A stretch of 64,000 nucleotides of DNA from Rhodococcus sp. OK519 (GCF_003051005.1 NZ_QAOW01000002.1:434001-498000); one strand, 5' to 3'. Shown: positions 35,026 through 44,316, counted from the stretch's first letter. Notes: generated from the sequence alone by a model not told the origin. Program-made: numbers and translations.

Positions 35026-35339
35026 CAGACGCTCCCAATCTTCCGTGCCACAGCCCGCAGATTCCGCTCAGCATCGTTGTTCACCGTGCCCCACTCCCTG
35101 TAAGCCGAATACGGGGCGTACGCGATGACCTCGCCGATCATGCGGTCCTTGCGTTTGCCGCCCACTGTCGTCTGGTAGCGGACCTCGCGAGCATTCCTGC
35201 CCGTCTTCCGCTTCACCCCAGCCCGGTACAGGGCGATCGCCATTTCACCCTTGTGCTGCAGGTGGCGCCGCAGATCCCCCGATGTGCTCAGGTACGCCGC
35301 CATGCCCTTGCGGTTCGGGTTGTATGTGTAGGCACTCAC
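35025..35339 (-). CDS. Neck protein, HK97 gp10-like
   Basis: A 104-residue basic protein. It contains YAPYSAYREWGTVNNDAERN, resembling the AxYAxxvEFGT motif of gp10-family head-tail proteins. GTG start overlapping the upstream stop (GTGA). Confidence 0.75.
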   Translation of the reverse strand: MSAYTYNPNRKGMAAYLSTSGDLRRHLQHKGEMAIALYRAGVKRKTGRNAREVRYQTTVGGKRKDRMIGEVIAYAPYSAYREWGTVNNDAERNLRAVARKIGSV

Positions 35340-35662
35340 TCGACCTCCTGGAACCGGATCGTCAAGTTCGTAGCCCGCCGAGAACGCCCGTACTGCTGAA
35401 CGAACGGCTTACCCACGACCCGACATAGCCGGTCCTCGACCTCCAGGCGATCTACCGCAGTCGCATCAGATCCGATAGGCGCGAGCAGCCGGCCACTCGA
35501 CACCGAACCCTCACGCCGCTCGCCACGGGGAACATCCTCCGTGTCATCCCACTCGACCCCGCACGGACCAATCTTGTGCGACTCCTCGAACTGGGCGTCA
35601 CCCTCACGATCCCGAGGCCCCCGCCGCAACACCTGAATCATCTGACCGTTACGGAACCTCAC
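35336..35662 (-). CDS. Head closure / head-tail connector protein
   Basis: A 108-residue protein with KIGPCGVEWDDTEDVP and NLTIRFQEVE. Order between the adaptor and gp10-like genes supports a role as a stopper that closes the filled head. GTG start overlaps the neighbour by four bases. Confidence 0.7.
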   Translation of the reverse strand: MRFRNGQMIQVLRRGPRDREGDAQFEESHKIGPCGVEWDDTEDVPRGERREGSVSSGRLLAPIGSDATAVDRLEVEDRLCRVVGKPFVQQYGRSRRATNLTIRFQEVE

Positions 35663-36126
35663 CAGAACCCCCGCTCAGCCATCGAATCATGCGCAGGCCA
35701 ACCAGACTGAAACCACAAGTCCGGGGCGATCGTGTTCCGGCCCGCCAAATAGCCGTCAGTCGCCGGCGCAACACCAGACGACCCACGAGCACCCAACAGG
35801 GTCCACTCCTCAGCGAGAACCGTCAGAAAGCCTGCAGCAGCCCGAGTGTCCACCTGATAGGAGAATGAACCAGCCTGCTCCGACCTGTACCCATCCGGAT
35901 TCCGCAACACACGACACACCGCATTCGCCTGAACCATCACCACCGACTCGTGATCCAGACGCTCATCCTCAAGGCGTGTCTGTAGGTCCGGGATCCGCGC
36001 CAGAATCATTCTCGCCGCGTCGTTTACGAGGACGCCCGCGAGGTCTCGTTCCGCCTGTTCCAGCGGCCGCCCCATCCGTGCTTCCACGTCCTCCACGGTC
36101 GCCAGATTCGCCGGTATCTGCGCCAC
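35659..36126 (-). CDS. Head-tail adaptor protein
   Basis: A 155-residue mostly helical protein: ATVEDVEARMGRPLEQAERD and VQANAVCRVLRNPDGYRSEQ are typical of connector proteins next to the capsid gene. The GTG at codon 13 of the open frame was chosen because GGGAG lies eight bases before it. Confidence 0.78.
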   Translation of the reverse strand: MAQIPANLATVEDVEARMGRPLEQAERDLAGVLVNDAARMILARIPDLQTRLEDERLDHESVVMVQANAVCRVLRNPDGYRSEQAGSFSYQVDTRAAAGFLTVLAEEWTLLGARGSSGVAPATDGYLAGRNTIAPDLWFQSGWPAHDSMAERGFW

Positions 36127-36207
36127 CAGCCAACTCCCAATCGCCAGACGGCGGGACCACACAATGAATGATCCCGCCGTTGCTTCTATGCCTGAAACGG
36201 GCCATGA

Positions 36208-37155
36208 CTACGGGGCGACCGGGACAGCATCGTCGTAGGCAACGAACGCGTTCTTATCGGTGATGACCCAGCCGAAGATCGCCTCAACGAGGTACGCCTC
36301 AAGGTTCTGCTGCCACAGGTGCACAAGAGTGCCGTTGTCATTCAGCGTCGCCTGATCCGTGCGAGACACGGTCATCTGCTCCGCGAAGCCGTACTTCAGC
36401 GCCGACCAGTCACCACCCAGGGCACGCACCTTGTTGTCAGTGCCACCACCGATGTAGCGACCCGACACGGACTTGCCGTACGCGACGGGGAGGCCGAGCA
36501 GTGAGCCGAAGCCGTCCTTCAGGTTCACTGAGTCCTGGTAGATCGGGCGACCCTGCAGATCAGTCGCCGTCAGAAGCGACTGCTTCAGGCGCGGATCGGC
36601 AGCGAAGCCGCTGAACTCGCCGAAGTCGTAGTTCTCGGTGACCAGGTTGTAGCCGTTCACCAGATCAGTCGTCAGGCCACCGTTCGCCTTCGTGGTCGTG
36701 CCCAGCTCCACACGCTGCGTGGTCTGATTCACGAACTCCTTACCAGCAATCACGCCAGTCACCGGATTCGTGCCATGCAGCACAGCCATATCGAACGCAC
36801 GAGTAATCGCGTTCGTCATGTCATCCGCAATGTTCTCCAAGATCCCGAGAGGATTCTTCATACGAAGCTCCTTCGAGAAGTACGTGACCGCAGCGACCTT
36901 GATCGGAGTGATCGTCTTGGTCGTGTAGTCGGTCTTCGTGATCGGCTTCAGCTGACCTTCACCGACAACACCAGCCTGAACGTGACCGGTCTGGACCGCG
37001 ATCGCGGCACCCTCAAGAGGGATGGGGGTCTGGCCCGAGAGTCGGGAGACCACGGACTGTTCCTGCACCCGCTTGAGGATGCTCTGCGCCATAGGCTTCG
37101 GAACAAGGTTCTTCGAGTTCGCTTCAGCGAACGTAGTTGCGCCAACAGCAGGCAT
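36208..37155 (-). CDS. Major capsid protein, HK97 fold
   Basis: A 315-residue capsid subunit. LVPKPMAQSILKRVQEQSVV (about 18-37), TKTITPIKVAAVTYFSKELR (about 80-99, E-loop/P-domain) and VADPRLKQSLL-like GFAADPRLKQSLLTATD are typical. Start at the internal ATG with AGGAG six bases upstream; the longer frame is antisense noise. It follows a scaffold gene. Hundreds of copies build the icosahedral head. Confidence 0.93.
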   Translation of the reverse strand: MPAVGATTFAEANSKNLVPKPMAQSILKRVQEQSVVSRLSGQTPIPLEGAAIAVQTGHVQAGVVGEGQLKPITKTDYTTKTITPIKVAAVTYFSKELRMKNPLGILENIADDMTNAITRAFDMAVLHGTNPVTGVIAGKEFVNQTTQRVELGTTTKANGGLTTDLVNGYNLVTENYDFGEFSGFAADPRLKQSLLTATDLQGRPIYQDSVNLKDGFGSLLGLPVAYGKSVSGRYIGGGTDNKVRALGGDWSALKYGFAEQMTVSRTDQATLNDNGTLVHLWQQNLEAYLVEAIFGWVITDKNAFVAYDDAVPVAP

Positions 37156-37190
37156 GGGTACTCCTATGAAGTTGTTATTTAGTTGTGTGG
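37156..37190 (-). promoter_or_regulatory. Start-associated motif before capsid gene
   Basis: Leftward: ACAACTAAATAACAAC, then TTCATAGGAGTACCC directly before the ATG. This is the clearest copy of the repeated block, in front of the most abundant protein. Confidence 0.65.
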
Positions 37191-37195
37191 TGGTG

Positions 37196-37645
37196 CTACT
37201 CGGCGCCGAAGAAGGCTTCTGCCATCTCCACGCGAGGATCCTTCGCCGGGTCCTGATTGACCTGGGCGGGATCGACCCGCACCCCACCATTGCTTGAAGC
37301 CAAAGCCGCCAGGGCGTCAGCAGAGGTCTTCCACTCGTCCTCGGAAGCGCCAACGATCATCGGCACCACGTTGAGCGGGAGACCCTTCGAGACAGCCAGA
37401 CTCGTCTTCGCGAGCGCAGTTTCCGCCGCCGAATGCTTGCCTGTCAGGTCATCGATTTGCGACTGAAACGCGGTCGCCTTCTGTTCGATCTCCGCGTCCT
37501 TAGCGGACAGCGCAGTCTCAGCATCACCGAGTCGCGACCTCAGCCCCTGAGACTCCTTCCGGAGATCCTTGATCTCGGTCTGCGCCCACTCAGGCAGATC
37601 CTCCACCTTCGTCAGAACAGACAGGTCAACAGTCGAGTCAGTCAC
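37196..37645 (-). CDS. Capsid scaffolding protein
   Basis: A 149-residue acidic protein with a central coiled coil (about 30-80, LRSRLGDAETALSAKDAEIE). It lies just before the capsid gene, as scaffolds do. It should guide procapsid assembly. GTG start with a strong AGGAGG site. Confidence 0.85.
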   Translation of the reverse strand: MTDSTVDLSVLTKVEDLPEWAQTEIKDLRKESQGLRSRLGDAETALSAKDAEIEQKATAFQSQIDDLTGKHSAAETALAKTSLAVSKGLPLNVVPMIVGASEDEWKTSADALAALASSNGGVRVDPAQVNQDPAKDPRVEMAEAFFGAE

Positions 37646-37715
37646 ATTGCCTCCTGGGCAAAGTCAGATGGCCGCCAGGGCCAGAAACAAGAAAAGCGAC
37701 CGCCAGGGCCGCCAA

Positions 37716-38495
37716 TTACGCCACAGTCCGAAGATCCGGAATCTGCGGCAAGTCATGGTCATTCAAGTACCGGCGCACAGCATTGATGCCATGCGTGTCA
37801 GGATGCTCCGCCGCCGCCTTCTCATAGAACGCATACAGCCGGCGAGCCTCAGCCCAACCAGGCCACGTCTTACGGTTGAACACCGGCACAGCGATGCAAT
37901 CGCAGTTCGGGTGGTACCCCTGCATGTCACCGCCATACAAGGCCGTGTTCCGCGACGAATACACCGCGCCACGCGACGCGAGGGTCACACAGAACGGGCA
38001 GTTGTCAGCGCCAGTGAGCATCCGCGCCCAACCCTGAGCCTCCACACCAGGCGGGCGAGACTCATTCTGGGCCTTCGCTGAATCCTCGGGGACAGCACGG
38101 GCAGCAGCCTCAACATGCTTCACCACCGTCCCCACCACAGCATCAATCGGATTGACCTTGTTGCTATCCAAAGCCTCATCGACACCAGCCTGCAGGAACT
38201 CGCGCTTGTACTCACGAATCTCAGGAATCGGCGGCGGGGTCTTAGCCCCCTGGACGGCACGCTGGGCGTCCATAAACTCGACCGCCACCCCATACGCCTC
38301 CTCGCGGGCAACCGTCACCTGAGGCAACACCACATCCACGAACGCCGCCCGATACTCCATCGGCACAACCACAACGTCACCCTGCGGGGCACCCACATTC
38401 CGGGGACCCAACAACAGCAACGCTGCAGCATGCGCAACCTTTAGCACGCCCCGCGAAATCAGATCCAGCCTGCGCCTGTACGCGCCCGGCGTCAC
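37716..38495 (-). CDS. MuF-like minor head protein
   Basis: A 259-residue protein between portal and scaffold. The Cys/His cluster NCPFCVTLASRGAVYSS ... GYHPNCDC (about 165-205) is the usual core of MuF-type head proteins in actinophages. It probably sits inside the capsid near the portal. GTG start, four-base overlap with portal. Confidence 0.82.
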   Translation of the reverse strand: MTPGAYRRRLDLISRGVLKVAHAAALLLLGPRNVGAPQGDVVVVPMEYRAAFVDVVLPQVTVAREEAYGVAVEFMDAQRAVQGAKTPPPIPEIREYKREFLQAGVDEALDSNKVNPIDAVVGTVVKHVEAAARAVPEDSAKAQNESRPPGVEAQGWARMLTGADNCPFCVTLASRGAVYSSRNTALYGGDMQGYHPNCDCIAVPVFNRKTWPGWAEARRLYAFYEKAAAEHPDTHGINAVRRYLNDHDLPQIPDLRTVA

Positions 38496-39760
38496 AGACC
38501 CACCGCCGCCAACGCCGGATTACGACGCAACTCCTCAGCACGCTTCCGCTGCTCCGGAGAAAACCCGATCGTCTCCAACGCCATATCCGCCGGCAACAGC
38601 CCCGACTCGTACAGCTTCACAGCCGCATCAGTCTTCGCCGCCAACGTCGGAGTAGCCGCATCCCGCCACACAGTCTCCAAGCGCATCGCAGGAGACGCAT
38701 CACGACCCGCCTGACGCATCGCACACCGCATCGTCCGCTCCCACGAAGAACCGAACGACCGCTGCTTACGCTCTGCACGCTTCACGAGCCGCTCACGAGC
38801 CGCCACGATCGCCTCAGCCGACGCAGGGTTCTCCGACGTGAATCCGAGGAAGTCCGGAGGCAGACCCGACAGCGCAGACACGATCCGCGCGTACTGGTTC
38901 ACAACCTCCGTGAAGTTCCGCAGATCCGCACCCTCGAACTGGCCGGCCTTGCCGTTCTCGTTTTCGAACGCCTGGACATGCCCGATGTACGCCTGCCAAC
39001 GCGGAACCTGATTGCCCTCAGGGTCTACGAAATCCTTGGCTTCAGCGCCCATCACCCAGCGCTGCGGGATCGCCACAAGCTCCTGAGCAATCTGCAAATT
39101 CGTCAACGTTCGGGACGCAGCATCGGTGAGCCCCATGACATCCTGCATCTCCGAGACGCCACGACGATCACCGATCCGCGAACGGTTCGTGAACGGAGTC
39201 ACCGGCACCGTGCCCATGTTGTGGACAACAGTCTTGTCCTGCTTCCAATCACCAAGACTGCCCCGGTAGTACACCGTCACATCAGGCAGATAGTGGGCAG
39301 CCCACTTCACCCGATCCGGCGTCTCATACAGGCGCACAGCCTCAGCAACATCCCGCGTCAACGGATCGATATGACAGGCCATTCCCTGGCCCGTGTGGGA
39401 GGTGATCGCAGGCGCACCATCACGCGTCTGACCGACAATCGTGAACGCTTTCCGCTGCACCAACGCCTCGGTATGCACCAGCGACGACTCATCATCCAAG
39501 TTGTTCGCCTGCCACCACGACCACAACTCGTCATCAGTCTTATCCGAGCCGGCCAGCCGGAACCCCTCAACATCGAGACGCTCCTCAACCGAATCCACGA
39601 CCAGCCGAGGCCAATTCACCACCAGTTCAAGCACCCGAACCTCAGGCGGCAACGACACACCCAACGCGTCCAGACGCTTCGAACCCTGGTAGTACGCCTC
39701 CAACTTTTGGCGGTCCTGTGTCCCCGACCCCGCCTGCTCCACAAGCGTAGAAAAACTCAT
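38492..39760 (-). CDS. Portal protein, SPP1 gp6 family
   Basis: A 422-residue portal subunit. YYQGSKRLDALGVSLPPEVR (about 23-42), VVDSVEERLDVEGFRL (about 54-69), IGDRRGVSEM and FLGFTSENPASAEAIVAAR (about 300-318) are typical. Twelve copies form the ring for DNA passage and tail joining. It overlaps the terminase stop by four bases. Confidence 0.93.
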   Translation of the reverse strand: MSFSTLVEQAGSGTQDRQKLEAYYQGSKRLDALGVSLPPEVRVLELVVNWPRLVVDSVEERLDVEGFRLAGSDKTDDELWSWWQANNLDDESSLVHTEALVQRKAFTIVGQTRDGAPAITSHTGQGMACHIDPLTRDVAEAVRLYETPDRVKWAAHYLPDVTVYYRGSLGDWKQDKTVVHNMGTVPVTPFTNRSRIGDRRGVSEMQDVMGLTDAASRTLTNLQIAQELVAIPQRWVMGAEAKDFVDPEGNQVPRWQAYIGHVQAFENENGKAGQFEGADLRNFTEVVNQYARIVSALSGLPPDFLGFTSENPASAEAIVAARERLVKRAERKQRSFGSSWERTMRCAMRQAGRDASPAMRLETVWRDAATPTLAAKTDAAVKLYESGLLPADMALETIGFSPEQRKRAEELRRNPALAAVGL

Positions 39761-41343
39761 AGCACCAGTACCTTCCGGCTCCCCCGCCGCTTACCGGACT
39801 CCAACAACAGAGTCCTAGCCATATCCGCCAACAAAGCAGCCGCATACCCATCAACTTTTCGGGAAGACTCCCGATGCTCCTTACCGAACGACACACCAAA
39901 CTGGTTCAACCGCCGGCGAGCATTCAAAACATGCTCAGTCAGCACCGAACTCTTCGTATGCCGCACAACACCATCCGTGACAGCAGCCACCAGACGCTCA
40001 TTCGCCCGCGTGATGTCCATCAGCCCGCGCCGCATATCCCAACCCACAGTCGACTTCGGCGACGCCTTCACCAACAACTGACCACGGAAGTCCTGCGACC
40101 ACTGATCCACATACGACTCCCACAGAGCCACATCGGCGAAGAACCCGGACACCTTGTATGTGGACATCGCCCACCGCACAGTGCCATCCACGTCCGTCCG
40201 ATCAATCTCCCAATCGGGCCAGCCGTCAGGCTTCTCCCAGATCTTGATCGGCTCAAACAGTCTGTCCGACAACCTGCAAGCCACCAACGCAGTAGCGTCA
40301 TCCGACTTACCGCCATCGAACCCGAGCGTGATCTCATCCCCAGGCTGCAACCGATCATCCGTGCCACACGCCTCCCACTCATGCGGAGCAACAAGCGCAT
40401 CCGAAGCCGCCACAACCTGATTCAGATAGAACCGGCGCGCCTCCTCGGGCGTCGTAGCACGGTCCAGGATCTCCTGCACCAGACGATCAACATCCAGCCA
40501 GGTCGAATCCCCGCGAGCATCAATCAGACCCGCACGCAACGACTCCACATCATCCAAAGTGGTTGTAGCGGGAGCCTCAGTCGCGTCGTAGTAGATGCCC
40601 GTATCGACCGCCTGACCGCCACGCACCTTCACAAACGCCTCATAGTCCAACTCCGCAACAGACCCCATGCCAGGGATATGCGCGTTCTGGATAGCCATCG
40701 ACCGGGCATCACCACCACGCGACTTACCCAAATTTCGGCGAATAACCGCAGCCATCGCAATGCCGTTGTTGTTCTCCAACCAGCCCTGCGTCTCATTCAA
40801 AACCACATACGACGGACGCCCACCCTCAAGAGCAAGCGGAGACGACGTAACCGCCTCAATCCGCCCACCATTGCGGTAGTAGATGATCTCCTTACCGAGA
40901 TCCACCCCATACTCGACCTGAGCGTCCTTCGACAACATCGGCCCAAGCAGCGTCATCGTGTTGCGTGTCTGATCCTTCGACACCGCCGCGATCTGAATCC
41001 ACGGCGCAGGATGCTGCTTCCCCACTGGACGACCATCAGCAGTCCAACGAGCAAACCGGCACGGCCCCAACGCCTCAAACCACACCACCGCAGCAATGAA
41101 CGGGTCCTTGCCCCACCCCTTCATCCGCCGCAACACACCACGCCGAAACCGGAAACGGCCGCCATCATCCAGCTCGTACCAGCGCAACAGAATCCGCAAC
41201 TGCTCACGCGTCAACCGAAACTTCGAACCCGCGTCAGGCCCATCCGCCTGCACCAAATTCTCAGTCATCCACCGGGCAGCAAGCCACCCCAACGTGCGGT
41301 CATCCGCCGGCACATAATCATCAATCGACCGAACAACAGACAC
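39757..41343 (-). CDS. terL: Terminase large subunit
   Basis: A 528-residue packaging motor. The N-terminal ATPase has a divergent Walker A region RRMKGWGKDPF (about 74-84), a Walker B SYVVLNETQG and coupling residues nearby. The C-terminal RNase-H-like nuclease begins ITLGFDGGKSDDATALV (about 335-351) with later acidic residues in FFADVALWES. It drives DNA into the procapsid and cuts concatemers. The GTG start at 41343 is favoured by GGGGGCG just upstream; a TTG four codons earlier is possible. Confidence 0.93.
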   Translation of the reverse strand: MSVVRSIDDYVPADDRTLGWLAARWMTENLVQADGPDAGSKFRLTREQLRILLRWYELDDGGRFRFRRGVLRRMKGWGKDPFIAAVVWFEALGPCRFARWTADGRPVGKQHPAPWIQIAAVSKDQTRNTMTLLGPMLSKDAQVEYGVDLGKEIIYYRNGGRIEAVTSSPLALEGGRPSYVVLNETQGWLENNNGIAMAAVIRRNLGKSRGGDARSMAIQNAHIPGMGSVAELDYEAFVKVRGGQAVDTGIYYDATEAPATTTLDDVESLRAGLIDARGDSTWLDVDRLVQEILDRATTPEEARRFYLNQVVAASDALVAPHEWEACGTDDRLQPGDEITLGFDGGKSDDATALVACRLSDRLFEPIKIWEKPDGWPDWEIDRTDVDGTVRWAMSTYKVSGFFADVALWESYVDQWSQDFRGQLLVKASPKSTVGWDMRRGLMDITRANERLVAAVTDGVVRHTKSSVLTEHVLNARRRLNQFGVSFGKEHRESSRKVDGYAAALLADMARTLLLESGKRRGSRKVLVL

Positions 41344-41365
41344 AATCGCCCCCAAGGGCGATCAG

Positions 41366-41779
41366 TCACTCGGCCATACGCCGATAGTTGTCCATGATCG
41401 CCACATTCTCGTCATCAACCGGGGCCGAATCCGCGCGCTCAAGCTCAACGCGAGCACGACGACGATCCCCCTCCGTAACCAACAGACGCTCAAACGCCGA
41501 ATAGATCGACTGCAACATCTGCCCAGAACGCCTCTCCGCAGACTTGTAGTACGACAAGTCATCCATCAGAGAGAACGCGAAAGCCCAATCCGAAGGCTCA
41601 TAGAACTGCGCTTGCCCTGACTCCCCCAGCGCCTCCCACAACGCTGCAGCAATCGGATGCCACTTGAGATCCCCCGCCGGCTGCACCGAACCAGCCACAA
41701 CCCCCACAGAAGCAGAAGTCACATCCGTCTTGTTCCTACGCCGACGCTCAGTAGAACGCTTAGGCACCGGACCCGGCAT
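41366..41779 (-). CDS. Terminase small subunit
   Basis: A 137-residue protein beginning MPGPVPKRSTERRRRNKTD, the usual start of actinophage small terminases, followed by a helical region HPIAAALWEALGESGQAQFY. It recognises phage DNA and positions the large subunit, whose gene follows. Confidence 0.85.
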   Translation of the reverse strand: MPGPVPKRSTERRRRNKTDVTSASVGVVAGSVQPAGDLKWHPIAAALWEALGESGQAQFYEPSDWAFAFSLMDDLSYYKSAERRSGQMLQSIYSAFERLLVTEGDRRRARVELERADSAPVDDENVAIMDNYRRMAE

Positions 41780-41857
41780 ACGCCCCACCAACCTTTCACG
41801 TCGTATGCAAAACTTTTCATCAAACCTGCAGGTCGTTCTCACCCCAACGACTCCCAA

Positions 41858-41949
41858 ACCCGTACACAGCCCGAGGTGCTATGCGGCGACGGGGAGGGGG
41901 ACGGGGGGCAGGGGGTTATCCCCCCACCCTTGTGTAACTTCTTGCATGG
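41858..41949. other. GC-rich spacer before terminase, candidate packaging region
   Basis: G-runs on the plus strand and a GGGGG/CCCCC hairpin around TTAT (41911-41924) lie just upstream of the small terminase gene. Packaging start sites (cos or pac) are often here in similar phages. No gene is present. Confidence 0.35.
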
Positions 41950-42126
41950 TCATGAATGGAGCGTGTGTGCCATGTTGCTGGTTGACATCCCTGCCCTGTG
42001 GAGGAAGTCGTCCTCGGTGAGTGGCTCATCCCATGGCTTGTTGTCGTAGCGCCATCCGTCTGGGTCGAGGATGTGGATGCTCTTCTCGGTGCACCATTCG
42101 GTTGGCGTTTTGAGTGTGGTGGTCAT
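41950..42126 (-). CDS. Hypothetical small phage protein
   Basis: A 58-residue acidic protein starting MTTTLKTPTEWCTEKSIHIL, with WRYDNKPWDEPLTEDDFLHR. The ATG overlaps the upstream stop (ATGA); function unknown. Confidence 0.7.
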   Translation of the reverse strand: MTTTLKTPTEWCTEKSIHILDPDGWRYDNKPWDEPLTEDDFLHRAGMSTSNMAHTLHS

Positions 42127-42524
42127 GGTGTCCATTCGGGGTTGTAGTCCTGATGATTGCTATACGCGGCAGCCATCGCGGGCAGGACGCCAGTCAGGTA
42201 CTCGGTCCACAGGTCGTTGTCGAACGGGTCGTCGTGAAGTTCCTGGGCTCGCGTGAGCACGCGCCTTTTGGCTTCTACTTCGCGTAGTGCCCGTGCAGGA
42301 TCATGACGAGCAATGTGATCCGCATGTGCCATGCGTACGTCGCCAATGTCATGGCCGCATATCGGGTAGTGGCCTGACATGACGTAACCCCACAAGCCTG
42401 TGCCTGTTCCGTCGTCTTTCGCGCGCCAAGTTCCGTTGCCGCTGCGTTCGGATTCGATGGCTTCCTTGGCGGTCTGTTCGTCTTCGTTGATGCGTGCGTG
42501 TAGGAAGTCGATCAACTCCACCAT
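42123..42524 (-). CDS. DUF6221-like protein
   Basis: A 133-residue protein. MVELIDFLHARINEDEQTAK, a His-rich middle (HYPICGHDIGDVRMAHADHI) and REVEAKRRVLTRAQEL are typical of a family common in actinophages and Streptomyces, without known function. Confidence 0.75.
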   Translation of the reverse strand: MVELIDFLHARINEDEQTAKEAIESERSGNGTWRAKDDGTGTGLWGYVMSGHYPICGHDIGDVRMAHADHIARHDPARALREVEAKRRVLTRAQELHDDPFDNDLWTEYLTGVLPAMAAAYSNHQDYNPEWTP

Positions 42525-42533
42525 CTCAACCCT

Positions 42534-42710
42534 TCACTCCTCGTACAGATACGCCACTGTCGCCCACTGCCCAGGCCCGTAAGCCAGGATCATCTCGCCG
42601 TCGATGTAGAACTGGAGTGCGCCACTCTTGTGGATCTTCATCTTGTCGGCTCCGACATCGAAGCTGGGTGCGGTGTCTTCCACCCCGAATGCGACATCCC
42701 AACGCTTCAC
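42534..42710 (-). CDS. Small hypothetical protein
   Basis: A 58-residue protein read from GTG: starts VKRWDVAFGVEDTAPSFDVG and ends TVAYLYEE. AGGAGAACA lies directly upstream, a good ribosome-binding site. Alternating hydrophobic residues suggest a small beta fold. Function unknown. Confidence 0.7.
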   Translation of the reverse strand: MKRWDVAFGVEDTAPSFDVGADKMKIHKSGALQFYIDGEMILAYGPGQWATVAYLYEE

Positions 42711-42717
42711 TGTTCTC

Positions 42718-43797
42718 CTATACGAGGCTCATGCGGGACACCTGCCCCGACTTCAACAGATAAACCAGGCCACCACGCTTGCCATCCCCACCGGCCCGTT
42801 CACGGAACCAGTCAGACCCACAGTCGTAGGTGGGTGAACACACCCGCGTCACATCCCTTGTCGTGTTCAGTGACCACTCGTGCTCGTGCCCGTGCTGCAG
42901 GATCTGGGTACCGCGCGCGTCCTGCCGCCCGAAGTCCTGCCCGCGCAGCCAGTCCAAGCCTTTGCCCCTGGACCACTGATGGCCGTGTACGACAGTGACT
43001 GTGGTGTCGCCAACGGGGACGGTTAGCGATCCGGACCACTTATCTGGGGTTCGGACCTCTACGTGGCTGTATGCCTTGGGGTTGAGCAGCATCGCGTCCT
43101 TCACGGCCAGCGCGCACTCTGTCGCCCAGTTATCTCCTGGGTAGGTGTTCCACTGGCGTTGCGCTTCGTCGTGGTTACCGCCTACGACATCGAGGTACAC
43201 CTTGTCTGCGAGTGGCGCCAACGCATCCACTGTGTGGAGCATGAGCCGGCGCAGGATCCGAACTTGTTCGGTGATGGTTTCCTGGGTCAACCAGGCGTTC
43301 TTGCCGCCTTGGCTTACTACGCCTTCGATGCAGTCGCCGGGCATTGAGATTTGGATGCCTTCGATGCCGTGGCGTTTGAGGTGTTTGTGTTCGTCTACGG
43401 CTGCTTGGAGTGAGTCGTAGTAGCGTTCGATGATCTGTTCGGTGGAACCATCGCGGGATCGTTTGCCGATTTGCTGATCCCCGGCCTGGAAGACCATCCA
43501 GTGGCCTTTGCCGCCCTGCTGCTTGTGTGGGCGGGTACGAGCGGTCAGCTTGTCGAGATCCGCGGGCTTGGGTTTGTCTACCGGCTGGTACCGGTACGTG
43601 GTGTACACGGTCGTACCGTCGTCAGCGATCTTCCTCGTTGCTGCTGGTGGTTTGAGGAAGGTGGTTGTGTCGGGGTTGAGTCCACAAGCCTGCAGGATGC
43701 CTTCAACCGTGTTGGGTTGATGCGGTCCGACGATGGTTGTGGTTTGTGGTCCGGTGGGTGTGCTCGCGGGTGCGAGTAGTTGTGCGAGTGTCCCCAC
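42718..43797 (-). CDS. Calcineurin-like metallophosphoesterase
   Basis: A 359-residue phosphoesterase. Metal motifs are GDQQIGK (about 105-111), GDCIEG (about 153-158), GGNHDE (about 205-210), VVHGHQW (about 269-275) and QHGHEHEW (about 300-307), covering the five family blocks. It probably cleaves nucleic acids or nucleotides, like SbcD or phage DNA-processing enzymes, using two metal ions. About 100 N-terminal residues precede the domain. GTG start. Confidence 0.85.
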   Translation of the reverse strand: MGTLAQLLAPASTPTGPQTTTIVGPHQPNTVEGILQACGLNPDTTTFLKPPAATRKIADDGTTVYTTYRYQPVDKPKPADLDKLTARTRPHKQQGGKGHWMVFQAGDQQIGKRSRDGSTEQIIERYYDSLQAAVDEHKHLKRHGIEGIQISMPGDCIEGVVSQGGKNAWLTQETITEQVRILRRLMLHTVDALAPLADKVYLDVVGGNHDEAQRQWNTYPGDNWATECALAVKDAMLLNPKAYSHVEVRTPDKWSGSLTVPVGDTTVTVVHGHQWSRGKGLDWLRGQDFGRQDARGTQILQHGHEHEWSLNTTRDVTRVCSPTYDCGSDWFRERAGGDGKRGGLVYLLKSGQVSRMSLV

Positions 43798-43813
43798 GTT
43801 CAGCCCCTAAAAG

Positions 43814-44128
43814 TCAGTTGTTCATGGTGTAGCTTCCTTGCCCGGCAGGCGCTTTGTCTGTCGCGGTGGTGCCGCACCAAACCTGAACGGGTTTGAGCGG
43901 GTCGGGCATCGGCGTCCATTTGGATGGATCCGGATACGGGTGTGTGGCGGGCACGGACCAGGTCTGCCCAGGGTGTACCTGCGGGGAAGGCCTCGGTGCC
44001 GCAAGCGGCTTGCCGTAGGTGAGTTCGTAGTCGATCTCGGCGTCTTCGAGTTCGCCTTGCAGCTTGGCGATGAGGTCGCGGATCTCAGGGGTTGTGTCGC
44101 CCTTGATCTTTAGCTCAATGCTTGTCAC
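43814..44128 (-). CDS. Hypothetical phage protein
   Basis: A 104-residue protein: helical N-terminal half (EIRDLIAKLQGELEDAEIDY) and Pro-rich C-terminal half. GTG start within the stop region of the previous gene. No family recognised. Confidence 0.65.
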   Translation of the reverse strand: MTSIELKIKGDTTPEIRDLIAKLQGELEDAEIDYELTYGKPLAAPRPSPQVHPGQTWSVPATHPYPDPSKWTPMPDPLKPVQVWCGTTATDKAPAGQGSYTMNN

Positions 44129-44309
44129 AACAGCACCTCCCGGTCAGGTGGTCTTTGGTCGATGTCAGCCCGCCCGCATACCCGGCCCGTGTGAAGAGTC
44201 GGTGTTGTTCGGCTGCTGACCGTGGCTGCTCGTTGAGGTAGCGGGTGTAGGCGGTGCGGTCGTCGTTGTCGAGGGTGTCTAGCCATGCCCCGGTTTTGCA
44301 GCGCGTCAT
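44115..44309 (-). CDS. Hypothetical small protein
   Basis: A 64-residue basic protein, MTRCKTGAWLDTLDNDDRTA, ending in CCCDKH. It resembles short actinophage proteins with a DHLTGRCCC end, possibly metal-binding. Overlaps the next gene by 14 bases. Confidence 0.65.
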   Translation of the reverse strand: MTRCKTGAWLDTLDNDDRTAYTRYLNEQPRSAAEQHRLFTRAGYAGGLTSTKDHLTGRCCCDKH

Positions 44310-44316
44310 TGGCCCC

